Positions 42,369 through 51,327 of a stretch of 64,000 nucleotides of DNA are shown in pieces; within the stretch, counting starts at the first letter, position 1; each line of letters starts with the position of its first letter. This DNA is from JAGVPT01 sp035505655. Lineage in GTDB: Bacteria; Bacteroidota; Ignavibacteria; UBA10030; UBA8401. A program made the position numbers and the translations under genes. The stretch spans positions 1 through 64,000 of the forward strand of contig DATJQP010000099.1 of NCBI GenBank assembly GCA_035505655.1, written 5' to 3'. Below the pieces are notes generated by a model. It had not been told where the DNA came from. It was given only the letters and a program-made list of their open reading frames with translations, and did not search any database.

Positions 42369-43199
42369 TTGTCAGTCTCGATCGCTCCGCCCATCCCGGA
42401 GAGACATACGCAGTATGCCAACCACGGGCTTCTCTCTTTCTTTGCGGCCATAGGGGACTACAGCAGCGCCTTTTTTGGACACCTCGGCAGGTACTGCTCC
42501 GTCATGTGGTGGATGATTCGCAACGTCCACAACGCCAGGGAGTACTCCCGGAATATCTACCAGCAGATGGTCATCATCGGAAACGATTCGATTCCGATCG
42601 TCGTCTTCGTCAGCGCCTTCGTGGGAATGGTCACGGCGGTGCAGTCGGCGTATCAGCTCTACGACTGGATTCCGCGGGCCGTCGTCGGAAGCCTCGTCGT
42701 GAAATCCGTCCTCCTCGAGCTTACACCCCTCATGACAGCTCTCGTCCTTGCGGGGAAAGTCGGTGCCACGATCACCGCCGAACTGGGGACGATGCGGGTG
42801 ACCGAGCAGATCGACGCCCTCGAAGCCCTCGCGTTCGATTCGATCTCGTTTCTTATCACGCCGCGCGTTCTTGCCGGCATACTGATGTTTCCCGTGCTCA
42901 TTATTTTCGGCGACCTCGTCGCAATCCTCGGCGGGCTCATCGGGTCGGTGACGGTGGCCAATATTCCGGCGACGGCGTTTATCAACGGCATGAAGAATTC
43001 CTTCGAGACGCGGGATGCACTGTTCGGCATTATCAAGGCGAATTTTTTTGGATTCACGATTACTTCGGTCGCATGTTACGAGGGATATTTCGTCGAGGGG
43101 GGCTCGGAGGGGGTCGGAAGGGCCACGATGGGGACGGTTGTCCTGACGTGTCTTGCCGTCGTCGTCATGGACTTCGTCCTCGCATCGGTGTTGTTGTAA
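42369..43199 (+). CDS. mlaE: MlaE-type lipid ABC transporter permease
   Basis: Inner membrane permease of the Mla system, which moves phospholipids between the envelope membranes. The 276 residues have the MlaE/YrbE layout: an N-terminal amphipathic helix, five membrane helices and the signature region LELTPLMTALVLAGKVGATITAELGTMRVTEQIDALEALAFD. The C-terminal half has FEGYFVEGGSEGVGRAT-like sequence (CYEGYFVEGGSEGVGRATM). The start is uncertain; a TTG at 42369 gives the full amphipathic region but has no clear ribosome binding site. mlaF begins 28 bp after the stop. Confidence 0.93.
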   Translation: MSVSIAPPIPERHTQYANHGLLSFFAAIGDYSSAFFGHLGRYCSVMWWMIRNVHNAREYSRNIYQQMVIIGNDSIPIVVFVSAFVGMVTAVQSAYQLYDWIPRAVVGSLVVKSVLLELTPLMTALVLAGKVGATITAELGTMRVTEQIDALEALAFDSISFLITPRVLAGILMFPVLIIFGDLVAILGGLIGSVTVANIPATAFINGMKNSFETRDALFGIIKANFFGFTITSVACYEGYFVEGGSEGVGRATMGTVVLTCLAVVVMDFVLASVLL

Positions 43200-43227
43200 C
43201 GTTCAGGTCGAACTCCCGCTCACGCGC

Positions 43228-43977
43228 GTGATCCGCATTCAAAATATCTGGAAGAAGTTCGGCGACAAGTCGGTTCACCGCGGCATCACGTTCGACGTTC
43301 TTGACAAGCAGACGACGGTGGTTCTCGGGCGAAGCGGGGGCGGGAAGAGCGTCCTTCTGAAGATGATCATCGGCCTCATCAAGCCGGATGCCGGGACGAT
43401 CGAGGTGGACGGGAAAGACGTCACCAAAATGGGGTACAAGGAGCTACGCGCGCTCCGGTTCAAGTTCGGATTTCTTTTCCAGGGCGCGGCGCTGTTCGAT
43501 TCGATGACCGTCGGGGAGAACATCGCGCTCTCCCTGCGACGGCACACCGGGTGGACGGAGAAACAGATCGCGGAGAGTATCCGGTACGCTCTCCATGTTG
43601 TCGGCCTCGACAATGTCGAGCAGATCATGCCCTCCTCTCTCAGCGGGGGGATGAAGAAACGGGTCGGGCTCGCGCGGGCGATCGCGCTCACTCCGCGGTA
43701 CATTCTCTACGACGAGCCGACGACGGGGCTCGACATGGAAACGGCGGATGGCATCAACCTTCTCATCAGGGAAATGCGGACAAAGCTCGGAATCACTTCG
43801 ATCGTTGTCACGCACGATATTCACAGCGCCTTCGTTGTCGGGGACCGGTTCGCGATTCTCGAAAACGGCGCCACGCTTCTCACCGGGACGAGAGAGGAGA
43901 TCCAGAACAGCGAGAACGAAGAGGTGCGGAAGTATATCAACAGCTCGCTACCAATACAGGATGGACGTCACTCATGA
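43228..43977 (+). CDS. mlaF: MlaF-type ABC transporter ATP-binding protein
   Basis: ATPase subunit of the Mla lipid transporter. From the GTG at 43228 it has 249 residues beginning MIRIQNIWKKFGDKSVHRGI. Motifs: Walker A GRSGGGKSV, Q-loop in GFLFQGAALFDSMTVGENI, signature LSGGMKKRVGLARAI, Walker B YILYDEPTTGLD, and H-loop VVTHDI. Earlier in-frame starts would read into mlaE and add no homology. Its stop overlaps the mlaD start (ATGA). Confidence 0.96.
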   Translation: MIRIQNIWKKFGDKSVHRGITFDVLDKQTTVVLGRSGGGKSVLLKMIIGLIKPDAGTIEVDGKDVTKMGYKELRALRFKFGFLFQGAALFDSMTVGENIALSLRRHTGWTEKQIAESIRYALHVVGLDNVEQIMPSSLSGGMKKRVGLARAIALTPRYILYDEPTTGLDMETADGINLLIREMRTKLGITSIVVTHDIHSAFVVGDRFAILENGATLLTGTREEIQNSENEEVRKYINSSLPIQDGRHS

Positions 43978-44885
43978 AGCTCAGCAATGAAGTCAGGCTC
44001 GGGATGGTGATCTTCGCCGCCGTCATCGTCTTCGTCGGAGGAGTGATTTATCTCAAGGGAGTCGATTTTCAGAAGCGGGAATACACCCTGACCATCCTCT
44101 ACAACAACGTCAACGGCCTCCAGGAGGGGAATCCGATCACCGTGGCAGGGATGGCGGTGGGGAAGGTGCAGGACCTGAAGCTCATCGGCACCGCGATTGC
44201 CGTGACGGTGCAGGTCCAGAACAAGGTGCAATTCCCGATCGATTCAAAGGCCTTCATCAAGAGCTCGAGCCTCATGGGGGGAAAACTCATCGCGATCACC
44301 CCCGGCGTCGACAGTGCGATGCTCCACAACGGCGATACGCTGACGGGATCGTACGAAGCGGACCTCACGGAGTTGACCGCGACCCTGGCACCGATCTCCT
44401 CGAACGTCCTCGGAATCCTCGAGCGCGTCAACACGACGTTCGACGACAAGACGCGGCACAACATTCAGGGGATCCTCGCGGACGTCAACCACTCGTCGGA
44501 GGAGCTCGAACACATCATCCATGCGGAGGGGGAACGGCTCGACTTTGCCATCGGAAATTTCGGAGTATTTTCGTCCAACCTTTCCCGGTTTGCGCTGAAC
44601 CTTGACACGATCGCGCTTTCGCAGCGCACGAACCTCGACACGAGTATGGCGTCGATCCGCGTCGTCGCGGAAAACCTTCATCAGGCATCGGAGAATCTCA
44701 AGTCGACGACGCAGTCGCTCGATGTCGTGCTCAACAAGATTCAGAAAGGACAGGGGACACTCGGCAAGCTTGTTCACGAAGAGAAACTCTACGACGATAT
44801 CGACAGCCTTGCCTGGAACCTCAACCTTCTCGTCAAAGACCTTCGTGAGAATCCGGGCAGGTACGTCAAAGTGAGTGTGTTTTAG
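43974..44885 (+). CDS. mlaD: MlaD-type MCE domain protein
   Basis: Periplasmic lipid-binding subunit of the Mla transporter, anchored by one N-terminal membrane helix (about 9-28). The MCE domain covers about 38-118, with NNVNGLQEGNPITVAGMAVGKVQDLKL and SSLMGGKLIAITPG. The C-terminal 180 residues are helical and coiled (about 130-290), longer than E. coli MlaD, as in many MCE proteins that build tubes. The start ATG at 43974 overlaps the mlaF stop. No MlaB or MlaC gene follows, so the set here is E-F-D only. Confidence 0.94.
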   Translation: MKLSNEVRLGMVIFAAVIVFVGGVIYLKGVDFQKREYTLTILYNNVNGLQEGNPITVAGMAVGKVQDLKLIGTAIAVTVQVQNKVQFPIDSKAFIKSSSLMGGKLIAITPGVDSAMLHNGDTLTGSYEADLTELTATLAPISSNVLGILERVNTTFDDKTRHNIQGILADVNHSSEELEHIIHAEGERLDFAIGNFGVFSSNLSRFALNLDTIALSQRTNLDTSMASIRVVAENLHQASENLKSTTQSLDVVLNKIQKGQGTLGKLVHEEKLYDDIDSLAWNLNLLVKDLRENPGRYVKVSVF

Positions 44886-44983
44886 TCCCGGCGGTTTTGT
44901 GAAGAGGAGTGCGGGTGCAGTTGGGTTGTCCTAATCAACGCACATCAACATATCGTTCACCACTCAACATACAGGAGAACATC

Positions 44984-45280
44984 GTGAACATCTTTGTCGG
45001 CAACATTTCGCGTGATGCGAGCGAGCAGGATCTTCGCCAGGCTTTTGAAGCGTTCGGACAGGTGGCAACCGTCAGCGTCATCATGGACAAGTTTACGCAC
45101 GTCTCGAAGGGTTTCGGCTTCGTCGAGATGCCGGAGAAAGCCCAGGCCGACGCGGCAATCGCGGGACTCAACGGGAAAGATCTCAAGGGACGCCCGCTGA
45201 CCGTCAACGAGGCACGGCCCCGTGAAGACCGGGGCGGGCGCGGAGGCAGGACGGGCGGTACAAACCGGAGGTCATGGTAA
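44984..45280 (+). CDS. RRM-domain RNA-binding protein
   Basis: A 98-residue single RRM protein. RNP2 is NIFVGNI (2-8) and RNP1 is KGFGFVEM (about 42-49); the last 20 residues form an Arg/Gly-rich tail (REDRGGRGGRTGG). Small RRM proteins of this kind are common in Bacteroidota and cyanobacteria and are often cold-induced RNA chaperones. The GTG at 44984 is preceded by AGGAGA. It has a leader of about 100 bases after mlaD, without a clear promoter match. Confidence 0.95.
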   Translation: MNIFVGNISRDASEQDLRQAFEAFGQVATVSVIMDKFTHVSKGFGFVEMPEKAQADAAIAGLNGKDLKGRPLTVNEARPREDRGGRGGRTGGTNRRSW

Positions 45281-45351
45281 GTGGTATGGATTCGGAAGGG
45301 TTTGGCCCGGCACTCCGCCGGGCATGAGTTCAACGGCGACGGAGAGCTTCG

Positions 45352-46290
45352 ATGACCGGTTGCCCGATCTGTTCAGACCGGTCAGTCAAAAAATCTCTCT
45401 GCAAGGTGAGCCTCACGTTCGGGACTGAATTCGACCTCGTGGAGTGCGGAACATGCGGGGTCATCTATTTTGATCCGATGCCGACGGAGGCGCAGCTCGC
45501 CGAATTCTATTCCGCATCCTACTACGATTTTGACCGGGGGCGCGAAGAAGGAAAAGGGATGGCCTTCGCGCACCGGCTGAAGAAATGGAAGAAGAAGGGG
45601 CGCTTCGTCGACGTCGGCTGCGCCACGGGTTTCTTCATCAACGGCATCAGGAATAACTCGGAGTGGGAGGTCTACGGGACCGATTTCGGCGAGAGTGCGA
45701 TCCGGTACGCCCGGGATGTCCTGAAGCTCAACGTCGTTCAGGGGGACCTCGCGGATGCCCGCTTCCCCGATGCGTTCTTCGACTACGTCCACGTCAACAA
45801 CGTCCTCGAGCACGTCCTCGACCCCCTCTCGCTCCTCCGGGAATGCAGGAGGATCATCAAACCGGACGGCGTGTTCTTCCTCTCGGTCCCCAACGGGTAC
45901 AACGACAGCCTCGACCTGATCGATTTCTTCCGCGCTGAACACGTCCCGGCACGGAGCAAGAACGGGCACATCTTCTTTTTCCGCGCGAAAACGCTTCAGC
46001 GGCTCTTCGAGACGTTCGGGTTTGCCGTCGAGAAACAAAAGACCTACAGCATGAAAAGGGGCCTGCGCAGCTACGGGATTCTCCCCCGAAAGCGCGATTG
46101 GAAAACAGACTATTTTCCCCGGACCAAAGCACCCGCCGAAGCGTCATCCGAAGTCCGGGTTCCGGATCAGAAGCGCAAGCATTCGAGTTTGTATTACCAC
46201 TATCGCTTTCTCCAGGGCAACCTCCAGATGATCCCGGGCCTCTACGACTTCGGTCTCGATTTTCTCTTCATCCTGCGCCCCAGGGGATAA
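45352..46290 (+). CDS. SAM-dependent methyltransferase with N-terminal zinc ribbon
   Basis: A 312-residue class I methyltransferase. The N-terminus holds a CPIC...CGTC zinc ribbon (C4, C7, C32, C35). Motif I is VDVGCATGF (86-94), followed by YGTDFGESAI with the acidic adenosine-ribose ligand, and a motif IV-like VHVNNVLEHVLDP. This type (methyltransferase 11/12 with a ribbon) often modifies sugars or lipids during surface polysaccharide synthesis. Nothing beside it fixes the substrate. No obvious terminator separates it from the acyl-CoA ligase gene 100 bp downstream. Confidence 0.9.
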   Translation: MTGCPICSDRSVKKSLCKVSLTFGTEFDLVECGTCGVIYFDPMPTEAQLAEFYSASYYDFDRGREEGKGMAFAHRLKKWKKKGRFVDVGCATGFFINGIRNNSEWEVYGTDFGESAIRYARDVLKLNVVQGDLADARFPDAFFDYVHVNNVLEHVLDPLSLLRECRRIIKPDGVFFLSVPNGYNDSLDLIDFFRAEHVPARSKNGHIFFFRAKTLQRLFETFGFAVEKQKTYSMKRGLRSYGILPRKRDWKTDYFPRTKAPAEASSEVRVPDQKRKHSSLYYHYRFLQGNLQMIPGLYDFGLDFLFILRPRG

Positions 46291-46390
46291 AACCCCGGCG
46301 TCGGCCCTTCACGATGAGCCCGCGTTCCACACGGCGGGTAAACCCCGGAAGCGGGTCGCCCACCTCCGTCAAGCTCATAAAGGCGTTCCT

Positions 46391-48301
46391 ATGTCTCAGA
46401 GAACAATCCCCCGCATGTTTGAAACGAGCGTGGAGAAGTACAGCGAAAACGTTCTCATGTGGGAAAAGAAAACCGACACGTACACCGGCACGACGTACCG
46501 TGAAATCCGCGAAGCGGTCCACGCTGTCGCCGCGGGCCTCCTGAGCCTCGGCATCGAACGCGGGGACAGGATCGCCCTCATTGCAGAGGGACGCAACGAC
46601 TGGGTCGTCAGCGAACTCGGAATACTTTTTGTCGGAGCCGTCAACGTCCCGATCTCCGTCAAGGTCAACGAGCCGGCGGAGCTGAAATTCCGTCTCGCCC
46701 ATTCTGGATGCAGGATGGCAATCGTCTCGGGAACGCAGGCCGCCAAAGTCCAGCAGCTGCGTAAGGACCTTCCCGACCTCGAGAAGATCATCATGCTGGA
46801 CCCGTGCGAAAAGTACGCCGAGGATGAGATCTCCTTCCGGCAAATCTCGGAAGAGGGGAAGAAGTTCCTTGCCGACCACCCGGTGGCGCTTCGGGACAGA
46901 TGGCAATCGCTGAACGAAAACGACCCGGCAAACATCTGTTACACTTCGGGGACGACCGCCGATCCGAAGGGAATCATCATCAGCCACCGCAACTATACCG
47001 CGAACGTCGAGCAGGCGTCCGCGCTCCTCCCCATCCCCCAACATTATTGCTCGCTCCTCATCCTTCCGTGGGATCATTGCTTCGCCCACACAGCCGGCAT
47101 CTACACCCTCATGAAGAACGGCGCGTCGATGGCTTCCGTCCAGGTGGGGAAGACGCCGATGGAAACGCTGAAAAACATTCCCCTCAATATCCGTGAATCG
47201 AAACCGACGTTTCTTCTGAGCGTCCCGACGCTAGCGAAAAATTTCCGGAAGAATATCGAGAACGGCATAAAGGAAAAAGGGGCCGCCGTCGAGAAGCTCT
47301 TCGCAAAGGCTCTTGCTATCGCCTACGAGTATAACGGCAACGGCTTTGACCGGGGGAAAGGACTCCGCAAACTTAAAAAGCCCCTCTATTTCCTTTTCGA
47401 CAAGATCCTCTTCGGCAAGGTGAGGGAAGCGTTCGGCGGCCGCCTCGAGTTCTTTATCGGGGGAGGCGCGCTCCTCGATATCGAGCTCCAGCGGTTTTTC
47501 TATGCCATCGGAATCCCGATGTACCAGGGGTACGGCCTTTCGGAATCATCGCCCGTGATCTCGGCGAACGTGCCGATGCGTCACAAGCTCGGTTCCTCCG
47601 GGGCGATTGTGCCGAACCTTGAGGTGAAAATATGTGACGATGCCGGAAATCCGCTTCCCGTCGGGAAGGAGGGAGAGATCGTTGTGAAGGGAGAGAATGT
47701 CATGACCGGCTACTGGAAGAATGAAAAGGCGACGAGGGAAACGATCCGTGACGGCTGGCTCTACACCGGCGACCTTGGATATGTCGACAACGACGGATTC
47801 CTCTACGTCCTCGGCAGGAACAAGAGCCTCCTGATCGGGAACGACGGCGAGAAGTACAGCCCGGAGGGAATTGAAGAGACCGTCACAGGTCACTCGCCGT
47901 ACATCGACCAGATCATGCTTTACAACAACCAATCGCCGTACACCGTTGCCCTTGTTGTGCCGAACCGCGAGGCGATTCTCGCCGCCCTGAGATTGCAGAA
48001 CCTCACGTGCCATACGCCCGCAGGGCAGGAAAAGGCGCTTGAGCTGCTGGAAGCCGAGATCGAGGCATACCGGGGGGGCGCGCATGCAGGAATGTTTCCG
48101 GCGAGATGGATTCCATCGACCTTTGCCGTTCTGGGCGAAGGTTTCACGGAGCAGAACGGTTTCATGAACAGTACGCTGAAGATGGTGCGCGGCCGGATTA
48201 CGGAGTTCTACAGAAGCCGCCTCGACCACCTCTACACTGCGGATGGACAGAACATCCGCAACCACCAGAACTTCACCATCATCAAGAGGCTGGAGGAGTA
48301 G
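46391..48301 (+). CDS. Long-chain acyl-CoA ligase (AMP-forming)
   Basis: A 636-residue adenylate-forming enzyme that activates fatty acids to acyl-CoA. Motifs: the AMP-binding P-loop NICYTSGTTADPKGIIISHRN (about 177-197), YQGYGLSESSPVIS (A5 region) and GWLYTGDLGYVDNDGFLYVLGRNKSLL with the hinge region (A7-A8). The C-terminal lysine is likely in GFMNSTLKMVRGRI. Long-chain ligases of this type are peripheral membrane proteins. Start ATG 46391. A REP-like hairpin follows the stop and no good intrinsic terminator was found. Confidence 0.93.
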   Translation: MSQRTIPRMFETSVEKYSENVLMWEKKTDTYTGTTYREIREAVHAVAAGLLSLGIERGDRIALIAEGRNDWVVSELGILFVGAVNVPISVKVNEPAELKFRLAHSGCRMAIVSGTQAAKVQQLRKDLPDLEKIIMLDPCEKYAEDEISFRQISEEGKKFLADHPVALRDRWQSLNENDPANICYTSGTTADPKGIIISHRNYTANVEQASALLPIPQHYCSLLILPWDHCFAHTAGIYTLMKNGASMASVQVGKTPMETLKNIPLNIRESKPTFLLSVPTLAKNFRKNIENGIKEKGAAVEKLFAKALAIAYEYNGNGFDRGKGLRKLKKPLYFLFDKILFGKVREAFGGRLEFFIGGGALLDIELQRFFYAIGIPMYQGYGLSESSPVISANVPMRHKLGSSGAIVPNLEVKICDDAGNPLPVGKEGEIVVKGENVMTGYWKNEKATRETIRDGWLYTGDLGYVDNDGFLYVLGRNKSLLIGNDGEKYSPEGIEETVTGHSPYIDQIMLYNNQSPYTVALVVPNREAILAALRLQNLTCHTPAGQEKALELLEAEIEAYRGGAHAGMFPARWIPSTFAVLGEGFTEQNGFMNSTLKMVRGRITEFYRSRLDHLYTADGQNIRNHQNFTIIKRLEE

Positions 48302-48321
48302 GAACCGGCTGGCGGTCCATT

Positions 48322-48352
48322 CCTCATTCCCAACGGGACGTTGGGAATGAGG
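48322..48352. repeat. REP-like hairpin, copy 3
   Basis: A perfect 12-bp stem, CCTCATTCCCAA (48322-48333) with TTGGGAATGAGG (48341-48352), and loop CGGGACG. No T-run follows, so it is not a classical terminator. A second, shorter copy of the core lies at 48448-48469. Confidence 0.7.
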
Positions 48353-48447
48353 TGATCGAGACGCCGGGAACTATAGGAAAAGAACGGGGTTTAAAGCAGA
48401 GCTTCAGAGGGATTCGTGTCCAACGAAATGATGGGAGCGAGGTGGAA

Positions 48448-48469
48448 GTTCCCAACAGGACGTTGGAAC
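48448..48469. repeat. REP-like hairpin, copy 4
   Basis: GTTCCCAAC, AGGAC, GTTGGAAC: the core of the hairpin at 48322-48352 (TTCCCAAC, GGGAC, GTTGGGAA) with two changes. The two copies frame about 95 bp of gene-free DNA. Confidence 0.6.
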
Positions 48470-48472
48470 AAT

Positions 48473-48507
48473 CTTTACTGTCTTCTGTCTCCTGTATTCT
48501 TTCTTCA
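48473..48507. repeat. Heptanucleotide repeat tract, 5 units
   Basis: In phase: CTTTACT, GTCTTCT, GTCTCCT, GTATTCT, TTCTTCA. It ends 4 bp before the endonuclease IV start and leaves no ribosome binding site there, as in front of gyrA. Confidence 0.55.
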
Positions 48508-48511
48508 AGAA

Positions 48512-49429
48512 ATGCATCCGACCCGACAGAATCTTCTTCTGGGTGCTCACATGTCCGTGAGCGGCGGAATTCACCGCGCAGTAGATCGCGCGACTTCCAT
48601 TGGCTGCACCGCGCTCCAGGTCTTCACAAAGAACAACAACCAGTGGAACGGCAAACCGCTGCGGGATGAGGAGATCGCGGACTATAAAAGGAAGATCACC
48701 GGTTCAGGAATTGCACCGGTCGTGGCGCACGATTCCTACCTCATCAACCTCTGCGCGGTTGACCCTGGCATCCTTGCGAAATCGCGCGAGGCGCTTGTCG
48801 ATGAGCTCACACGGTGCGAACAGCTCGGCATCCAGCTCCTCAATTTTCATCCTGGAGCTCATGGGGGCGCGGGCGATGAGGAAGGGATCAAACGCGTCAT
48901 CGAGAGTCTTAACATCGTTCACGCGAAGACCGGGGGGTTCAACGTGAAAAGCGTTGTCGAAACGACCGCCGGTCAGGGGACAGCGGTCGGACACCGCTTC
49001 GAGCACATCGAAAAGATCGTGAGCGGGGTCGATACGCCGGAGCGTATGGCGGTGTGTATCGACACCTGCCATATCTTCGCCGCGGGGTACGAATTAAGGA
49101 CCGAGAAAGGGTACGAAGAGACATTCCGGGAGTTCGACGCAATCGTCGGCATCGATAAGCTTGCGGCATTCCACTTCAACGATTCGAAGAAGGATCTGGG
49201 CGGGCACGTCGACAGGCACGAGCACATCGGGAAGGGAGCGATCGGCTTGCAGGGGTTTTCATTCCTCATCAACGACGAGCGGTTCGTGTCGATTCCGAAA
49301 ATCCTCGAAACGCCGAAAAGCGAGGACCTTCATGAAGACGTGGAGAACCTCCGGGTGCTGATGGGGCTCCTCGACGCAGAAAGGGACGAAGGAGATCCCT
49401 CCATGACGCCGGGTCAGATGAAGAGGTGA
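48512..49429 (+). CDS. nfo: Endonuclease IV
   Basis: AP endonuclease of base excision repair; cuts 5' to abasic sites using three zinc ions. The 305-residue product has LLLGAHMSVSGG at the first barrel strand, FTKNNNQW, HDSYLINL, NFHPGAHGG, VVETTAGQGTAVG, CIDTCHIFAAGY and HFNDSKKDLGGHVDRHEHIGKGAIG, containing the zinc-binding His, Glu and Asp residues. I chose ATG 48512 because LLLGAHMS must be included and earlier codons translate the heptamer repeat. Its last 16 bases overlap the convergent HDOD gene. Confidence 0.97.
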   Translation: MHPTRQNLLLGAHMSVSGGIHRAVDRATSIGCTALQVFTKNNNQWNGKPLRDEEIADYKRKITGSGIAPVVAHDSYLINLCAVDPGILAKSREALVDELTRCEQLGIQLLNFHPGAHGGAGDEEGIKRVIESLNIVHAKTGGFNVKSVVETTAGQGTAVGHRFEHIEKIVSGVDTPERMAVCIDTCHIFAAGYELRTEKGYEETFREFDAIVGIDKLAAFHFNDSKKDLGGHVDRHEHIGKGAIGLQGFSFLINDERFVSIPKILETPKSEDLHEDVENLRVLMGLLDAERDEGDPSMTPGQMKR

Positions 49430-50283
49430 AGCAATTCCTTGTTCTTTTCGAACTCCGGCAGAATTTCCTGGCCCAGTTCAAGCGCCGTCTGTTCGGCAAA
49501 CCGCGGGTCTGCATTCCCGAGCACTTTCCAACACTGGTCTTCCTCGATTGAAAATCCCTCCGGCTGTTCCCCGACTCCGTATCCCCACTGTTCCGTCAGC
49601 AGATCCGCAAACCGCACCGCGGCATTGAGGACCGGGTCAACGACTGCCCCTCCAGCTTCGTGATGGCATTCCATCACCTCGACGTATTCCCTGGGGATCG
49701 ACCACTTCTCTCCCAGCTGGGCGCCAATCTCGGTGTGGGAGATCGCGAGGGTCTGCCGCTCCGCCTCGACATCCTGCATCGCGAGCTCTTTGATCATCTG
49801 CTCCGTCACCGTCAGCGAGTCCGGAAAGTACTGGATGAGGACAAGTTTCCCCATGTCATGGAGAAGTCCGGCGGTGAACTCTTTTTCCGCAGTCTTGAAA
49901 TTGAAGTGGCGAGCGACGAGTCTGGCGACGCTCGCGGTGGCGACAGAGTGCTTCCAGAGAAGCTCCAGGCTTCCCCACTGCTGCATGTTCAGGAAAATGA
50001 GCCGCTGTTTCATGTGGTAGGTGAGGAGAAGCCGGCTCGTCTCCTCGAGTCCGATGAGGTTGATCGCGCTCCCGACGCTGCTCACGTGCCCCCGAATTCC
50101 GTAAAAGGGGGCATTGGCAGCGCGGAGGATGTTGGTGGTTAACGCTGCGTCCGACTCGACAAGCTTCGTTATTTTTCTTGTGGCCACGTCGTCGTTGCGA
50201 AGGGCCGTGAGAATTTCCGTTACCACAGCGGGAAATGGAATGATCTCGTTGATCTGGTCTATTTCACTCCGGATGTCGCGCAT
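49414..50283 (-). CDS. HDOD-domain signalling protein
   Basis: A 289-residue HDOD protein, a non-catalytic relative of HD phosphohydrolases used in bacterial signalling. The core covers about 12-205: FPAVVTEILTALRNDDVATRKITKLVESDAALTTNILRAAN, the typical GRHVSSVGSAINLIGLEET-like stretch, an HD-like GLLHDMGKLVLIQYFP and HHEAGGA. A tail of about 80 residues follows. The HD in LLHDMGK is retained, though most HDOD domains lack a full metal site. It is the last gene of the minus-strand run that starts at yicC and overlaps the end of nfo by 16 bp tail to tail. Confidence 0.9.
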   Translation of the reverse strand: MRDIRSEIDQINEIIPFPAVVTEILTALRNDDVATRKITKLVESDAALTTNILRAANAPFYGIRGHVSSVGSAINLIGLEETSRLLLTYHMKQRLIFLNMQQWGSLELLWKHSVATASVARLVARHFNFKTAEKEFTAGLLHDMGKLVLIQYFPDSLTVTEQMIKELAMQDVEAERQTLAISHTEIGAQLGEKWSIPREYVEVMECHHEAGGAVVDPVLNAAVRFADLLTEQWGYGVGEQPEGFSIEEDQCWKVLGNADPRFAEQTALELGQEILPEFEKNKELLHLFI

Positions 50284-50370
50284 GGATGATAAGGATGATC
50301 AGTGAGTGTTCGGTTTCTGGCTTGGGGGGCAAAAGTCTGCGTCTCTGTCTTCCGCCGGGCAAACTCCTTG

Positions 50371-51273
50371 TCAGGACGGTTCGAGGGCTTCTGCAACAAT
50401 GATTCCGGTCTGACGCGGATTCCTCGCAAGGTAGTCGTGGAGTGTGAGCCGGGAGATCTGGACTTTCTCTCCGACGTCCGGGGCGTGGAGGAGATGAAGC
50501 TCGCCATTCTCCGTTCGGACCGCGATTCCGGTGTGTGAAACGTCGAGACCCGGGACGTTCGTCGTGATCCCGATGATGGAGCCCGGCTTGACCTGCTTAG
50601 CGTAGAGGTGAAGGTTTCCTTTCGGAAGGAAGGCCATCTCCCGCCTGCTGAGCGCCGCCTCGACCTTCACGATAGCGTCATAGGTCTTCGCATCCCCAAG
50701 TTGCCGGTACGAACCGCGATGGGTCGACATAAAATTGATCGGCGTCGGGATCCGGTGGACATTCTTCTCTCCGAAGAGCTCCTTGGTGACGACCTTCAGG
50801 ATGCCCCGTTTCTCATCGTCTTCCCAGTAGTCGGTCGTATAATGAAGCCGGCTTGCATAACCGTCTATGACTCCTCCGCGGTATCGCAGGAGCCGGAGCT
50901 GCACCTTGAAATCGTCGAAAGTCGTCTTCCCGAGCTTTACGCAGCGTGCGAGGGCCAGAGTGTTCTCATAGAATGTCACGCAATCGAGCGCACGCAGGTT
51001 CACGACAAGGTGTTCCGGCCCCTCCGCGTCGAGGAGGTGTTCACCGTACTGGGTTCCGATGAACGATTTCCCGATTGCGACGATCGCGTCGGCGATAGGC
51101 TTTGCCGCCAATTCATCCCGAAGCGCTAAAGAGAATTTCTCGCCGCAGAGCGTTTCGTCCGTTGGTTCGGTGGAGGGGGTGAGGAGCGATCCGTACGAGG
51201 TGTTGGACATGGAAGCCAGGGCCGGGGTCAGCGCAAGGAGCGCCGTGCGGCCGATAAAATCGCGTCGGTTCAT
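50371..51273 (-). CDS. DUF1460 protein, exported NlpC/P60-like amidase
   Basis: A DUF1460 protein of 300 residues, related to peptidoglycan amidases such as AmiA of Bacteroides. From the ATG at 51273 it starts with a Tat-like signal, MNRRDFIGRTALLALTPALA. The cysteine-peptidase-like core has LRALDCVTFYENTLALAR with the probable catalytic Cys, and GSIIGITTNVPGLDVSHTGIAV with the probable His. A role in cell-wall turnover in the periplasm follows from the family. A GTG at 51321, directly after the dnaB stop, would add 16 residues before the signal. It probably shares a transcript with dnaB. Confidence 0.88.
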   Translation of the reverse strand: MNRRDFIGRTALLALTPALASMSNTSYGSLLTPSTEPTDETLCGEKFSLALRDELAAKPIADAIVAIGKSFIGTQYGEHLLDAEGPEHLVVNLRALDCVTFYENTLALARCVKLGKTTFDDFKVQLRLLRYRGGVIDGYASRLHYTTDYWEDDEKRGILKVVTKELFGEKNVHRIPTPINFMSTHRGSYRQLGDAKTYDAIVKVEAALSRREMAFLPKGNLHLYAKQVKPGSIIGITTNVPGLDVSHTGIAVRTENGELHLLHAPDVGEKVQISRLTLHDYLARNPRQTGIIVAEALEPS

Positions 51274-51327
51274 CCTGGTCTGCACAGATTCTTCCGGCGT
51301 CAGCGCAGATGCCGCCGGCACTCTTTT

